Below are positions 33,565-43,147 of a stretch of DNA of 64,000 nucleotides, one piece after another; within the stretch, counting starts at the first letter, position 1, and every line of letters starts with the position of its first letter. Origin of the DNA: Streptomyces sp. BK340 (lineage in GTDB: Bacteria > Actinomycetota > Actinomycetes > Streptomycetales > Streptomycetaceae); NCBI RefSeq assembly GCF_007827595.1, contig NZ_VISR01000011.1, positions 199,029 through 263,028 of the forward strand, in the 5' to 3' direction. Below the pieces are notes generated by a model. The model searched no databases. It saw only the letters and a program-made list of their open reading frames with translations, and was not told the origin of the DNA. A program made the position numbers and the translations under genes.

Positions 33565-34926
33565 TCAGCTGCTCACTCTGAAGCGGCGGAACATGTGCGG
33601 GAGGAACTGCCGCAGAAGGGACTGGGCGCCATCGAGACGCTTGAGCTCGTCGTGGCCGAAGCGGAAAACGTCGTACCCCCTGAGCTTGAGATCTCGGTCA
33701 GCGGCGACCATGTCCGCGTACTTGCCCGTATCCGGCGTGCGGCCGCGGTCGCGGGTGTAGTGCTGTGATCCGTCGACCTCCAGGACGACGCGCTGTCCGT
33801 GAGGCAGCAGCAGGAGAAAATCCATGCGGGAGCGCAGCAACGCCTCGGGGCCTCGCTCCTTGACGGTCCTGTGGTCCCAGTGCAGCCACACTTCGGGCAG
33901 GAGGGCCGGGTCCCCAGGGGACGGCCCGAGGATCTGGTGGTAGGCGATGAAGAGGTTTTGCTGGCCTTCCGAGTTGTCTGGCAGGCTCTTGAGGAGTCGT
34001 TGGTACAGGGCCCCTCTGGCCTCGGTCTCACTGCTGATCTCGCGGGCGTCCTGCCACCAGGTATGCAGATCACGCCAGCGCAGGCCCTCGATGGGGACCT
34101 CACGGTCGTAGACGAGGGTGTCGTCCGGGTTGCCTCCGACGATCTCGATGTCGTTGTCCACCGAGGACCGGAAGCGGATGTCGGGCTTGGTGAACGAGGC
34201 AAAGATGATGTTCTTCGGCCGCCGGGTGCCATGCAGCGGCGTGGGCACCACGGTGAACACGGGATAGCCGCCATCGTTGCCGGTCGCTCTCAACTCGACC
34301 CCGGCAGTCCGGAGATGACCGTTGATGGTGCCGACCGTCTTCTCCTGGAGGTGCTCGTCAAGGAGGACGTCCGCTGATACCAGGCCTTCCAGGAAGCGGG
34401 CGAGCCGGGCGTCCCCGGCCTCGAACACCCCGAGGTTGTCGAAAAGGTCTTCCGTAGACCAGTCCCCGGGGTTGCGGAAGACGTGTCGCTCGATGCGATC
34501 TCTCAGCGTCACCGGACGCGTCCCGTTCACCAGCAGGCCCTCCAGCTCCTCGAAGGAGAGGCCCGAATCGTCGGCTATCCAGAATTGGTCAAGCAGCCGC
34601 AGGAACCGGTCGTGGTGCTGGACCAGCTCCGACAGGTCGAGGGCGCGCGCCAGTTCGCGGCGAGCCTTTTTAGGGATCTCGGGCGGTGCGTCCTCTGCCC
34701 ACAGCAGGTCCTCGAGCTGGTAGCGACGCGACGGACTCACATGGACGGGGCTCTGCTCCAGGATGCGTCGCGTGACCTGTGGCAGCTCAGCGTCGGGTAC
34801 CTGACCGAGACTCAGCTCGATCCGCTCGTGTTTACTCCCGGCATCATCAGGGACCGGTGGCATTCCCAGCTGTTCGAAGGCCGGATTCAGTTCCCGGTGC
34901 GTCAGACTGCCAAGACCCGCGACCAC
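33565..34926 (-). CDS. AbiJ-like protein with PD-(D/E)XK nuclease-like C-terminus
   Basis: 453 residues. The N-terminal half is helical (LTHRELNPAFEQLGMPPVPD, FARFLEG-type segment LARFLEGLVSADVLLDEHLQ). The middle contains PKNIIFASFTKPDIRFRSSV DNDIEIVGG. The C-terminal domain has MDFLLLLPHGQRVVLEVDGSQHY and AADRDLKLRGYDVFRFGHDEL, which fits D...ExD/K restriction-nuclease folds. Similar proteins appear among abortive-infection (AbiJ-related) candidates; a phage-defence role is inference. The start (GTG 34926) is only about 30 bp from the IS256 end and an in-frame stop lies just upstream. The original 5' end may therefore have been altered by the insertion. Confidence 0.75.
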   Translation of the reverse strand: MVAGLGSLTHRELNPAFEQLGMPPVPDDAGSKHERIELSLGQVPDAELPQVTRRILEQSPVHVSPSRRYQLEDLLWAEDAPPEIPKKARRELARALDLSELVQHHDRFLRLLDQFWIADDSGLSFEELEGLLVNGTRPVTLRDRIERHVFRNPGDWSTEDLFDNLGVFEAGDARLARFLEGLVSADVLLDEHLQEKTVGTINGHLRTAGVELRATGNDGGYPVFTVVPTPLHGTRRPKNIIFASFTKPDIRFRSSVDNDIEIVGGNPDDTLVYDREVPIEGLRWRDLHTWWQDAREISSETEARGALYQRLLKSLPDNSEGQQNLFIAYHQILGPSPGDPALLPEVWLHWDHRTVKERGPEALLRSRMDFLLLLPHGQRVVLEVDGSQHYTRDRGRTPDTGKYADMVAADRDLKLRGYDVFRFGHDELKRLDGAQSLLRQFLPHMFRRFRVSS

Positions 34927-34956
34927 CTCGCCGACCAGTGTGGGTCATGTCCGCGG

Positions 34957-36295
34957 GAGTGGTGTATCGACGGCCACTCGGTGATCTCGTTTTGAGGCTA
35001 TGCGCTGAGTTCGGTGGGCAGGGCTGTCTCGTCGGTTTCTGACTCGATCGGGTGCAGGCGGGTCTTGGCGAGGAGTTCGCGGCCCATGTAGCGGCGGGCC
35101 TCGGTCCATTCGTCGTTCTGCTCGGCCAGCACCGCGCCGACCAGGCGGATCAGGGCGGTGCGGTCGGGGAAGATGCCGACCACGTCGGTGCGGCGGCGGA
35201 TCTCCTTGTTCAACCGTTCCTGCGGATTGTTCGACCAGATTTGCCGCCAGATCTCCCGCGGGAACGCGGTGAAGGCCAGCAGGTCGTGCTGGGCAGTGTC
35301 CAAGTGGGCTGCGGCCTTGGGGAACTTGGCCTCCAGCGCGTCGAGGACGTGCCGCATCTGGGCCAGGACAGCGTCGGTGTCGGGCTGTTCGAAAACGGTC
35401 CGCAGCAAGGTGGCCACCCACGGCTGAGCCGACTTCGGGACCTGGCTCAGCAAATTTCGTGCGTAATGCGTGCGGCATCGCTGCCAGGATGCGCCGGGCA
35501 GGACCGCGCCGATCGCGTTCACCAAGCCGGTGTGGGCGTCGGAGACGACCAACTGGACACCGGACAGGCCCCGGGCGGTCAGTGAGCGCAGGAAGGCGAG
35601 CCAGCCCGCACCGTCCTCGGCCGTGGCGACGTCGATGCCGAGGATCTCGCGGTGTCCGTCGGCGTTGACGCCGACCGCGACCAGGGAGTGGACGTTGATG
35701 ATGCGGCCGCCCTCGCGGACCTTCTGCGTGAGCGCGTCCACCCAGACGAACGTGTAGGGCCCGGCGTCCAGCGGCCGGTTGCGGAACGCGGTGACCTGCT
35801 CGTCGAGGTGCTTGGTCATCGCGCTGACCTGGGACTTCGACAGCTGGGTGACGCCGAGGGACTCGGCGAGTTTCTCGACCCGGCGCGTGGACACGCCGAG
35901 CAGGTAGGCGGTGGCGACCACCGAGACGAGGGCTTGTTCGGCCCGCCGGCGCCGTTCGAGGAGCCAGTGCGGGAAGTAGCTGCCCTGGCGGAGCTTGGGG
36001 ACGGCGAGTTCGACTGTGCCGGCGCGGGTGTCCCACTCGCGTGGGCGGTAGCCGTTGCGGTGGTTGACGCGTTCGTCGCTGACCTGCCCGTATTCGGCGT
36101 TGCAGAGGGCATCGGCCTCCGCAGACATGAGCGCGTCGGCGAACGTCTTGACCATCGCGCGCAGCAGGTCGGGACTCGCCGCGGCGAGGTTCTCCTCGGC
36201 GAGGGCATGCAGGGGCAGACTGTTTGGTGCGGTCATCGTGCTGATCTCCTTCGAGCCTAGACATCTCGAAGATCAGCCGGTGGCCGTTCTCATAT
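34957..36295 (-). mobile_element. IS256-family insertion sequence
   Basis: About 1.34 kb around an intact transposase gene. The ends are related inverted repeats: left GTATCGACGGCCACTCGGTG ATCT near 34960-34985, right (reverse strand) ATATGAGAACGGCCACCGGC TGATCT near 36263-36295. The shared core is ACGGCCAC-(C/T)-GG-TGATCT. No 8-9-bp target duplication could be found, so one flank may have been lost by deletion. The left flank is the AbiJ-like gene start; the right flank is the cut end of the Y-family polymerase gene. Confidence 0.8.
34998..36236 (-). CDS. IS256-family transposase (Mutator type)
   Basis: 412 residues, full length. Contains NAEYGQVSDERVNHRNGYRP RE, QGSYFPHWLLERRRRAEQAL, TFVWVDALTQKVREGGRIIN (first Asp of the DDE triad), VVSDAHTGLVNAI (second Asp), WQRCRTHYARNLLSQVPK and RIWSNNPQERLNKEIRRRTD V (C-terminal Glu: NNPxERLNKEIRRR). 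All family landmarks are intact, so the element is probably active. Start ATG at 36236 with AGGAGAT upstream. Confidence 0.95.
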   Translation of the reverse strand: MTAPNSLPLHALAEENLAAASPDLLRAMVKTFADALMSAEADALCNAEYGQVSDERVNHRNGYRPREWDTRAGTVELAVPKLRQGSYFPHWLLERRRRAEQALVSVVATAYLLGVSTRRVEKLAESLGVTQLSKSQVSAMTKHLDEQVTAFRNRPLDAGPYTFVWVDALTQKVREGGRIINVHSLVAVGVNADGHREILGIDVATAEDGAGWLAFLRSLTARGLSGVQLVVSDAHTGLVNAIGAVLPGASWQRCRTHYARNLLSQVPKSAQPWVATLLRTVFEQPDTDAVLAQMRHVLDALEAKFPKAAAHLDTAQHDLLAFTAFPREIWRQIWSNNPQERLNKEIRRRTDVVGIFPDRTALIRLVGAVLAEQNDEWTEARRYMGRELLAKTRLHPIESETDETALPTELSA

Positions 36296-36332
36296 CCGGA
36301 CCCTCACTCCGACGCCGGGACAAACACCCGGA

Positions 36333-36862
36333 TCAGGTGGGAACCGGTACACCACTTCCAAGGACGCAACCCCAGTGCGAAGCGCTGAACGATCCCTGCT
36401 GTCGGCCATTCGCCGATGGTCGCAGAAACCGAGAGGAACCGGCAGCGGCATCCGTGCGCAGGCTCTGAGACACGTCAGGAGCGTCTGGAGAACTCACGAT
36501 GGTGGTGTCGCGGCCGTGGGCGTGCTCGTGGAGGGCGCGGCCGGCGCGGGCGCCGAGGAGGCGCTGCAGTGTGGACTGCGGGACGTCGGCGACGTCGCCG
36601 GCGGTGTGCAGGCCGTACTCGGCGAGCGTCGCCGCCGTCTTCGCGCCCACGCCGGGCAGTTCCCGTACCGGCCGGGGTCTGAGGAACGCGGTGATGGCCT
36701 CGGGTGAGTCGTCGATGACGGTGCGCCGGCCTGGTGGGGTGAGGGCGCAGGCCATGGCGGCGAGCATCCGGTTGCCCGCGCACCCCGCAGAACTGGGCAG
36801 GCCGAAGTGGGCGAGCGCACGCAGCTGGACCACTTCCGTCAGGGCCCGGGCGTCGCGCTTCC
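36333..36862 (-). pseudogene. Y-family DNA polymerase, central fragment
   Basis: From 36862 the minus-strand frame reads RDARALTEVVQLRALAHFGL, then GNRMLAAMACAL, RTVIDDSPEAITAFLRPRPV, RELPGVGAKTAATLAEYGLH, DVADVPQSTLQRLLGARAGR and ALHEHAHGRD. This is the palm/thumb part of a DinB/ImuB-type polymerase (GNxMLA and the LPGVGxxTAxxL helix-hairpin-helix). After HGRDTTIV (about 36495) the match ends, near the IS256 element, and the frame stops at 36333. The upstream part of the gene is at 47426-47591. The two join in frame across the GCTTCC core. Confidence 0.88.
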
Positions 36863-37009
36863 TTCTCTGGGGGACGTGATGTGGCGCATTGCAAGACATC
36901 GGAGATCTGTGCAGCTCAGCACCAGTATCACTCACCGTAGCTGGTGCAACACGTGTGGCGCTATCGCCGATCGAGTGAAGTTGTCCAATGAGGAGCAAGG
37001 CTGAGTGGC

Positions 37010-37549
37010 TTAACTGTTCTGACCGAATGCCAACCCGTACGCCGTTGCCTGCCTCTGTCGGAGCTCCTCGCGGAGCCGGGCTAGCGCCCGATGCAGCGTG
37101 CTCTTGACCGTGCCAGCCGCCATGTCGAGGGCAGCGGCCGTCTCTTCCGTGGACATCTGCTCCCAGTGCCGTAGCACGACGACGCTGCGCTGCTGGGGCG
37201 TCAGCGTAGTGATGATGTCCATCAGCAGAGCGCGGTCGGCATGCTCTTCGGTGGAATCCCCGATGCTCACGTCCGGCAGGTGTTCTGTGGGAAGCTCTTC
37301 CAGCTTCCGGGCTCGCCACCACTCGGTTCGTGTGTTGATCATTACGCGTCGCAGGTAGGCGTCCGCGAGTTGCTTGTCGTCGATGCGCTCCCATACGCGG
37401 TAGGTGCGTAACAACGCGGTCTGCAGCAGATCCTGAGCGTCGAGCGGGTTGGCAACCAGACGTCGTGCGGTGCGGAGCAGGGCGTCGTGCCGCGCGCGTA
37501 CGTACTCCTCAAATTCCGGCACCTCACGAACGTGCTTACTCGGATTCAC
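37010..37549 (-). CDS. SigE-family (ECF) RNA polymerase sigma factor
   Basis: 179 residues from the GTG at 37549, supported by GGGAG upstream; earlier in-frame codons are unconvincing. Region 2: FEEYVRARHDALLRTARRLV, DAQDLLQTALLRTYRVWERI, YLRRVMINTRTEWWRARKLE. Region 4: TLTPQQRSVVVLRHWEQMSTE, ETAAALDMAAGTVKSTLHRAL. This is the actinobacterial SigE-like group with the VNTxxxWWRR motif. It lies just inside the left end of the Tn554-like element and reads toward it. It may control the downstream or opposite cargo genes, but no promoter consensus can be assigned. Confidence 0.92.
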   Translation of the reverse strand: MNPSKHVREVPEFEEYVRARHDALLRTARRLVANPLDAQDLLQTALLRTYRVWERIDDKQLADAYLRRVMINTRTEWWRARKLEELPTEHLPDVSIGDSTEEHADRALLMDIITTLTPQQRSVVVLRHWEQMSTEETAAALDMAAGTVKSTLHRALARLREELRQRQATAYGLAFGQNS

Positions 37550-37757
37550 GTGGCACGCTCCCTTCGTATATGGGCGTGGGTGGGGCCTTTCGGGTGGGCC
37601 GGTCGGCGACCGGCCCACCCGGCGGCGTTTGTTGCTCACTGCCTGCACGACGCCCAGACGGCGGACGCCGGGCCGCCTCGCTCTAGCAGCCGTTTATGGC
37701 CTGAGGCGCTGGCCGGTCCCCTCGCGCCGGCCAGTTCCCGGGCCAAGAGAACTCTGG

Positions 37758-38336
37758 TCAGCGGAAGGTGAACTTCTGGTCCCGGGCGCCGTTGCACCGC
37801 CACAAGATCAGAGGGGTGTTGTTGGCCGTCTTTCCGCCCTTCACAGCAAGACACTTGTCGTGGTGATCGCCGGAATAGGGAAAGATCGTGCAGTGGCGCT
37901 GCCGTGAGCCGCAGTTGACGTGGAAGCTCTGGTTCGTGCGGCCGTTGCAGTTCCACAGGATGAGCTGTGTGCCGTTGCGGTAGTTGCCGGGGATGTCCAC
38001 GCACAGGCCCATGTTCTGCGCCGGGTGGATCCGGAACGCGTTGTAGATGTCGAGCGCTTCGACGTACCACTTCTGGTTCTGCGCCCCGACGCAGCGGTAC
38101 TGGTCGACCTTCGCTCCCTTGCGCACGCCACCGTGGGCGGTGATGCACGGGCCGCTGAAGTGCTCCGGAAGCCACCGGTAGGTGCCCGGAAAACGCAGCG
38201 CGTTTTCAGCCGGCCTGGCTCCCTGCGCTGCTGCCGCCGCGGCGGGCGGGTTTGCCTGAGCTGGGACGGCCGCAGCCAGGCCGCCGGCCATGGTGATCGC
38301 TGTCGCGGCGATTGCGAGCCGCTTGTGTACCTGCAT
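37758..38336 (-). CDS. Secreted ricin-B-type lectin-domain protein
   Basis: 192 residues from the ATG at 38336. Signal peptide MQVHKRLAIAATAITMAGGL AAAVPAQA. The mature protein is a single beta-trefoil: ALRFPGTYRWLPEHFSGPCI, CVGAQNQKWYVEAL, CVDIPGNYRNGTQLILWNC, RTNQSFHV, CLAVKGGKTANNTPLILWRC and ARDQKFTF. The repeated LxxWxC plus (N/D)Q-x-(W/F) motifs are the carbohydrate-binding QxW signature. There is no catalytic domain. It may bind cell-surface sugars; cargo of the Tn554-like element. Confidence 0.9.
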   Translation of the reverse strand: MQVHKRLAIAATAITMAGGLAAAVPAQANPPAAAAAAQGARPAENALRFPGTYRWLPEHFSGPCITAHGGVRKGAKVDQYRCVGAQNQKWYVEALDIYNAFRIHPAQNMGLCVDIPGNYRNGTQLILWNCNGRTNQSFHVNCGSRQRHCTIFPYSGDHHDKCLAVKGGKTANNTPLILWRCNGARDQKFTFR

Positions 38337-38610
38337 GATCTTGTCTTTCCTTCTCTTCTGATCCGGACTGATTGGCAGGACGTGCTGGGTCGGGGCAACG
38401 GGGCTGGTCGTCTGCCTCGGGGTACCTGGCGTCCTGGATGCGGCGCGCAAAACCCGAAGCGCAACGGCGCCGATGAAGGCCCCGCGCAAGGATCAGGCTT
38501 GCCCTCGCCGAACCTCTGCCCTGCCCCGGCAGTCGCGGTGGCGCAGTTCGTCGACAACTGTGGCGCTGCCGGAGGATCCGGCGTCGGTCGGCCTGTGCGG
38601 AGCTCACCAG

Positions 38611-39078
38611 TCAGTACGAAGCGGTGCGGGCGAACATTTCGTGGGGATCGTTGCCGACGTAGGACCAGGCGGTGGCGAAGCCGGTGGTGTTCTTGTCGTT
38701 GAGCATCGGCGAGAGCATCTCGAGGGTGCCGGTCCGGTGCTTGCAGCCGTAGTGCTTCATGTCGCTGTTGCGCCAGATGTTGCACCCCTCGCCATTCCAT
38801 TTGTCCGTCGGGACGTTGGCGTCGACCATGGCCCACACGGTGCGGCAGCCGCGGCTGTACCAGAGCGAAGCGGTGACCGACACGTGCAGGTGGTAGCGCG
38901 AGCTGTAGTACTTGTCGGTCTTCTTGTGGACGAGGCGTCCGGTGTCCGCGCAACCGCTGTAGATAGGATCCTTGCCGTCCCACTTGCGGCCGGCCGCGTC
39001 GGCGGGTCCGGTGAAGACCAAGGTCGTGCCCGCCGCCAACGCCAGAGCGGCCACCCCGATGGACTTGAGTGTGCGCAC
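38611..39078 (-). CDS. Secreted DUF2690-like protein
   Basis: 155 residues from the GTG at 39078 (GGGAGA upstream). Signal peptide VRTLKSIGVAALALAAGTTL VFTGPADA. Mature part: DGKDPIYSGCADTGRLVHKK, HLHVSVTASLWYSRGCRTVW AMVDA and ending AWSYVGNDPHEMFARTASY. The pattern DPxxSGCA...LxYSxxCxTxWA is that of DUF2690 (YjfA-like) exported proteins, with paired Cys residues. Its gene is divergent from the HTH-STAND-WD40 gene, a pairing seen elsewhere in Streptomyces. Function unknown. Confidence 0.82.
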   Translation of the reverse strand: MRTLKSIGVAALALAAGTTLVFTGPADAAGRKWDGKDPIYSGCADTGRLVHKKTDKYYSSRYHLHVSVTASLWYSRGCRTVWAMVDANVPTDKWNGEGCNIWRNSDMKHYGCKHRTGTLEMLSPMLNDKNTTGFATAWSYVGNDPHEMFARTASY

Positions 39079-39363
39079 TTCGTCTCCCTTTCTCGATGCT
39101 GTGCGAGAGTCACCGGACGAGCCTCGGATGAGAGCGCGGTCGGTGCTCGTTGCTGTCACGTCATCGAGTTCAGCGGGCCGGGGATTGAATGGGCACCCGG
39201 TTTTGCCACTCTGGTCAATGGCTGCATTGCAGGTCACGGGCCCGGCGCACGGCGCTGACCAAAGAAGGCGCCTGTCGTTTGCTCTTCTTCCTGGGCGTGC
39301 GTAGCGTCCGGGTGATCGCGCCGCGTCCACGGGGGAGGCGGTGGGTAGAGGGGTGAGCTATCG

Positions 39364-42300
39364 ATGGCAGGACGTCCTGAGAGCCCACTCGATCCGAGTG
39401 CGGGGCCGGTTGCGCGGCTCGCTGCCGAGTTACGCAAACTGCGGGCGGAGGCCGGGAGTCCGACCTACCGGGTGATGGCGCAGCGCACAGGGCAGGGTGC
39501 GAGCACGCTGTCGCAGGCGGCCGGGGGTGAGCGGCTGCCGACCCTGCCCGTAGTCCTCGCATACGTGCGTGCCTGCGGCGGCGATGAGGAGGAGTGGGAG
39601 GAGCGGTGGCGTGTGGCGGCCGCGGAGACGGCGGCCGAGCCGCGCGCTGAGGACGAGGATGCTGAACCGCCGTACCGGGGCCTGGCCCGCTTCGAACCCG
39701 CCGACGCCGCTTTGTTCTTCGGCCGAGACGAACTCACCGACCGGCTGCTCAAGCTGACACGCTCCCGCCGGTTTACCGCCGTTTTCGGCTCGTCGGGCAG
39801 CGGCAAGTCTTCCCTGCTTCGGGCCGGCCTCATCCCCCGCCTGCGCGACTCCGATACGACAGAGTCCGCACCGGCAGCCCTTCGTGTCCTCACCCCCGGC
39901 GAGCACCCCCTGCGCACCCATGAACAGCGGCTGACCCCGAAGGATGGCGACGGGGACACGTGGCTGATCGTGGATCAGTTCGAAGAGCTCTACACCCTGT
40001 GCCACGACCCGGACGAGCGCGACCAGGTCATAAACCACCTCCTGGCCGCTACCGATCCCGGGAGCAGACTGCGCGTCGTCATCTCCGTGCGCGCGGACTT
40101 CCTCGGCCGGTGCGCTGAACACCCTGCCTTGACCGCTGCCCTGCAGGACGGCACCGTGCTCGTCGGCCCTATGAGCCGGGAGGACCTGCGCAAGGCCATC
40201 GTCAGACCCGCACAGGCCGCCGGTCTGATCGTGGAACGCGGACTGACGACGCGCATTCTCAGCCAGGTCGAAGGGGAACCCGGGGCCCTACCGCTGATGT
40301 CGCATGCACTGCTGGAGACCTGGCGTCGTCGCAAAGGCCGCGCCCTCACCCGCGAGGCCTACGAGGCCGCCGGAGGCCTGCACGGCGCCATCACCCGCAC
40401 CGCCGAGGACGTCCACGCGAGCCTCACCCCGACGCAGGCCGATCTCGCCCGCCGTATTCTGCTGCGGCTGATCACCCCTGGTGCCGGAACCCCGGACACC
40501 CGTCGGCCCGCCCAGCGCGAGGAGTTCGACTTCGATGATTCCACCGACACCGCGATCGTCCTGAACCGTCTGGCCCGGGCGCGCCTCGTCACACTCGACG
40601 AGAACACGGTCGACATCGCCCATGAAGCCCTCATCACCGGGTGGCCCCGACTGCGGCATTGGATCGACGAAGCCCGTGAGCGCCTGCGCCTGCACCGTCA
40701 ACTCACCGAAGCCGCAAGAGCCTGGTACAGCCTCAGCCGCGACCCCGGCGCGCTCTACCGCGGCACACGCCTCGCGGTGGCGGCGGAAGCCTTCACCGAC
40801 CCTGGCCACCTGACCCCCCTGGAAAGGGCCTTTCTGGCGGCGAGCCTGGACGCACGCCACCAGGAACAGCGAGCGGCCACCCGTACCACCCGGCGGCTGC
40901 GAGCCCTCAGCGCCGCCCTGGCCGTCCTGGTACTGCTCGCCTCCGTAGCCGCTGGCACGGCCTTCGACCAACGCTCCACGGCCCGGAGTCAACGGGACAT
41001 CGCCGTCTCCCGGCAACTCACCGCTGAAGCCGCCGAGTTACGCGGCGCAGAGACGTCGTACAGGAACCAGAACGTGTCCGTCGCGGCCCAGTTGGACGTC
41101 GCGGCCTATCGCATGCATCCGTCGCCGCAGGCCTATACGGATCTGGTGAACGCGACGGCGACTCCGTTGTTCTCCACGGTCAGCGAGCCGAGCTCGAACC
41201 AGGGGCAGTCGGCCGCGCTGAGCCCGGACGGGAAGGTCCTCGCCACCATGGCGAGCGACTACACGATCCAGCTGTGGGATGCCACCGACCTCACCGATCC
41301 CAGACGCATCGGCCGCCCCGTCCGAGGCGGCAACCTGATGGCGTTCAGCCCGTTCGGGCACGTGCTCGCCACCGTCGACGAAAGTTCGAAGACGAGTTCC
41401 ACGGACGTGCTTCGCCTGTGGGACACCACGCGTCCGTCCGCCCCGACGGCTCTCAACGTCCCCGTCCCCGTCGGCGACGTCAGCACGCTGGCCTTCAGCG
41501 CCGATGGGCAGACACTGGCCATCACCACTGATGTCGGCGACCACGCGGAAACGCAGGTCCAACTGTGGGACACCAGTCGGCCGACGCACCCCAAAAGCCT
41601 CGGCAGCCCGTGGCTCGGCGATAAGGCGGTTTTCAGTCCAACCGGACACCTGCTGGCCACCGTGTATCCCGAGGGTGGGTGGTACAGAGTCCAGCTGTGG
41701 GATGCCACTCGTCCAACCCACGTCACGCGCCTCGGCAAGTCTCTGGTCGGTCAGGACGTGGTATTCAGCCCACGTGGGAACCTGCTGGCCGTCTCGACCC
41801 GCGTCGGCGAGGAATTCGTCAGCGGCATCCAGCTGTGGGACATCACGCGACCGAGTCAAGCAAAGCGTCTCGGCGATCCTCTCCGAATCCCCGACGACGA
41901 GATCTCAGCGATGGCTTTCAGCCCTGATGGCCATGTCCTCGCCACCGCGCAGGAAAACACGGTGCGGCTGTGGAACGTCACCATCGTGGCTGGCCCGGTC
42001 GCCCTGGGCCAACCCTTCGGCCAGACAAGGGCCGTGGGATTGAACTTCGGTCCGGACGGACACACCCTGATCGCCGTCGGGGACACAGTCCATGTCTGGG
42101 CTCTTCCCCCCACCTTCCTCACAGGCGACGGAACCTTCATCGACGCGGTGTCGTTGAGTCCCGACGGATCCACCTTGGCCATTGCAGAAGAATTCGACCC
42201 CAGCAATATCGACAGCGGGGTCTCATTATGGAACCTCGACGACCGCGAGCGCCCACGACGCATTGTCGGCCAACTACGCGGCACGATGGCGGCGTTCAGG

Positions 42301-43038
42301 CCTCGCGGTCAGGTCCTCGCCACGGCCGGTGGTGGCAGGGTGTGGTTGTGGGACACCAGCGATCCGACACACCCCAGGCACCTCAGCCCTCCCCTGAGTG
42401 TGGCGGGAGACTGGATTCCGTCGATGGCCTTCAGCCCTGACGGACATACCCTCGCCGCCGTCGGCGAACAGGGCAAGATCTACCTCTGGGACACCAAAGA
42501 CCCCCGTCACCCCAAGCCAGTCGGTAGGCCTCTCACCAGCACCATCGGCGACTCCATCGACGTGGCTTTCAGCTCCGACGGACGCATCCTCGCCGGCGCG
42601 GATGGCGACAAGGGTTCGTTCTGGGACATCGGCGATCCCACGCATCCCAAGAGGCTCGCGGTCCGCCGGACCGGCCTCGGCCTGCTTCTCGGGGACGAAG
42701 CGAACTCCTTCGCCGCCGTGGCGTTCGGCCCCGACGGCCACACCCTCGCCACCGCCGGCGACGACGAAGACGTCCGTCTGTGGGACCTGACCGCCAGCGG
42801 CCGGCCGACGCTCCTCGGGAGCCCGCTCACGGAGCATTCCGAGCCCGTGTCCGCCGTCGCTTTCAGCGCCGACGGGCGTTTCCTCGCCACAGGTAGCCAG
42901 GACGGCACGACCCGGCTCTGGGAGCTGAACCCTGACCGGGCCATCAGACGCATCTGCGCTGTCACGAAACACACCCTCACGAAGAAGGAGTGGCGGCAGT
43001 ACGTCGGGGACATCGCCTACCGGCCGCCATGCCCGTGA
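39364..43038 (+). CDS. HTH-nSTAND1-WD40 protein, possible regulator or defence sensor
   Basis: 1224 residues. An Xre-like N-terminus (ARLAAELRKLRAEAGSPTYR, GASTLSQAAGGERLPTLPVV) is followed by a STAND NTPase: PYRGLARFEPADAALFFGRD, Walker A GSSGSGKSS (142-150), Walker B WLIVDQFEEL (200-209) and LVGPMSREDLRKAIVRPAQ. A membrane-spanning helix (ALSAALAVLVLLASVAAGTAF, about 515-535) precedes about 600 residues of WD40 blades, each with a variant of AFSPDGHxLAT...VRLWD. The protein could oligomerise on ligand binding. Proteins of this shape occur as signalling regulators and in phage-defence-like settings. Its place as cargo between recombinases and a sigma factor favours a self-contained module. 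The ligand and effector are unknown. Confidence 0.9.
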   Translation: MAGRPESPLDPSAGPVARLAAELRKLRAEAGSPTYRVMAQRTGQGASTLSQAAGGERLPTLPVVLAYVRACGGDEEEWEERWRVAAAETAAEPRAEDEDAEPPYRGLARFEPADAALFFGRDELTDRLLKLTRSRRFTAVFGSSGSGKSSLLRAGLIPRLRDSDTTESAPAALRVLTPGEHPLRTHEQRLTPKDGDGDTWLIVDQFEELYTLCHDPDERDQVINHLLAATDPGSRLRVVISVRADFLGRCAEHPALTAALQDGTVLVGPMSREDLRKAIVRPAQAAGLIVERGLTTRILSQVEGEPGALPLMSHALLETWRRRKGRALTREAYEAAGGLHGAITRTAEDVHASLTPTQADLARRILLRLITPGAGTPDTRRPAQREEFDFDDSTDTAIVLNRLARARLVTLDENTVDIAHEALITGWPRLRHWIDEARERLRLHRQLTEAARAWYSLSRDPGALYRGTRLAVAAEAFTDPGHLTPLERAFLAASLDARHQEQRAATRTTRRLRALSAALAVLVLLASVAAGTAFDQRSTARSQRDIAVSRQLTAEAAELRGAETSYRNQNVSVAAQLDVAAYRMHPSPQAYTDLVNATATPLFSTVSEPSSNQGQSAALSPDGKVLATMASDYTIQLWDATDLTDPRRIGRPVRGGNLMAFSPFGHVLATVDESSKTSSTDVLRLWDTTRPSAPTALNVPVPVGDVSTLAFSADGQTLAITTDVGDHAETQVQLWDTSRPTHPKSLGSPWLGDKAVFSPTGHLLATVYPEGGWYRVQLWDATRPTHVTRLGKSLVGQDVVFSPRGNLLAVSTRVGEEFVSGIQLWDITRPSQAKRLGDPLRIPDDEISAMAFSPDGHVLATAQENTVRLWNVTIVAGPVALGQPFGQTRAVGLNFGPDGHTLIAVGDTVHVWALPPTFLTGDGTFIDAVSLSPDGSTLAIAEEFDPSNIDSGVSLWNLDDRERPRRIVGQLRGTMAAFRPRGQVLATAGGGRVWLWDTSDPTHPRHLSPPLSVAGDWIPSMAFSPDGHTLAAVGEQGKIYLWDTKDPRHPKPVGRPLTSTIGDSIDVAFSSDGRILAGADGDKGSFWDIGDPTHPKRLAVRRTGLGLLLGDEANSFAAVAFGPDGHTLATAGDDEDVRLWDLTASGRPTLLGSPLTEHSEPVSAVAFSADGRFLATGSQDGTTRLWELNPDRAIRRICAVTKHTLTKKEWRQYVGDIAYRPPCP

Positions 43039-43147
43039 AGCAGCGACGGAGTCGACGCGTTCGACGCCGTCACGGAGGACCTGTGCCAGTCGGCGTAGTG
43101 GTTCGCGGTCTGCCTGGAGCCACGTTTGACGGACCCCCCTCGTGTGG

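Noticed and set aside
34940..36310. Target duplication of the IS256 element
   Set aside because: Flanks (GCGGGAGT and GGACCCTCA) do not match; no direct repeat could be found.
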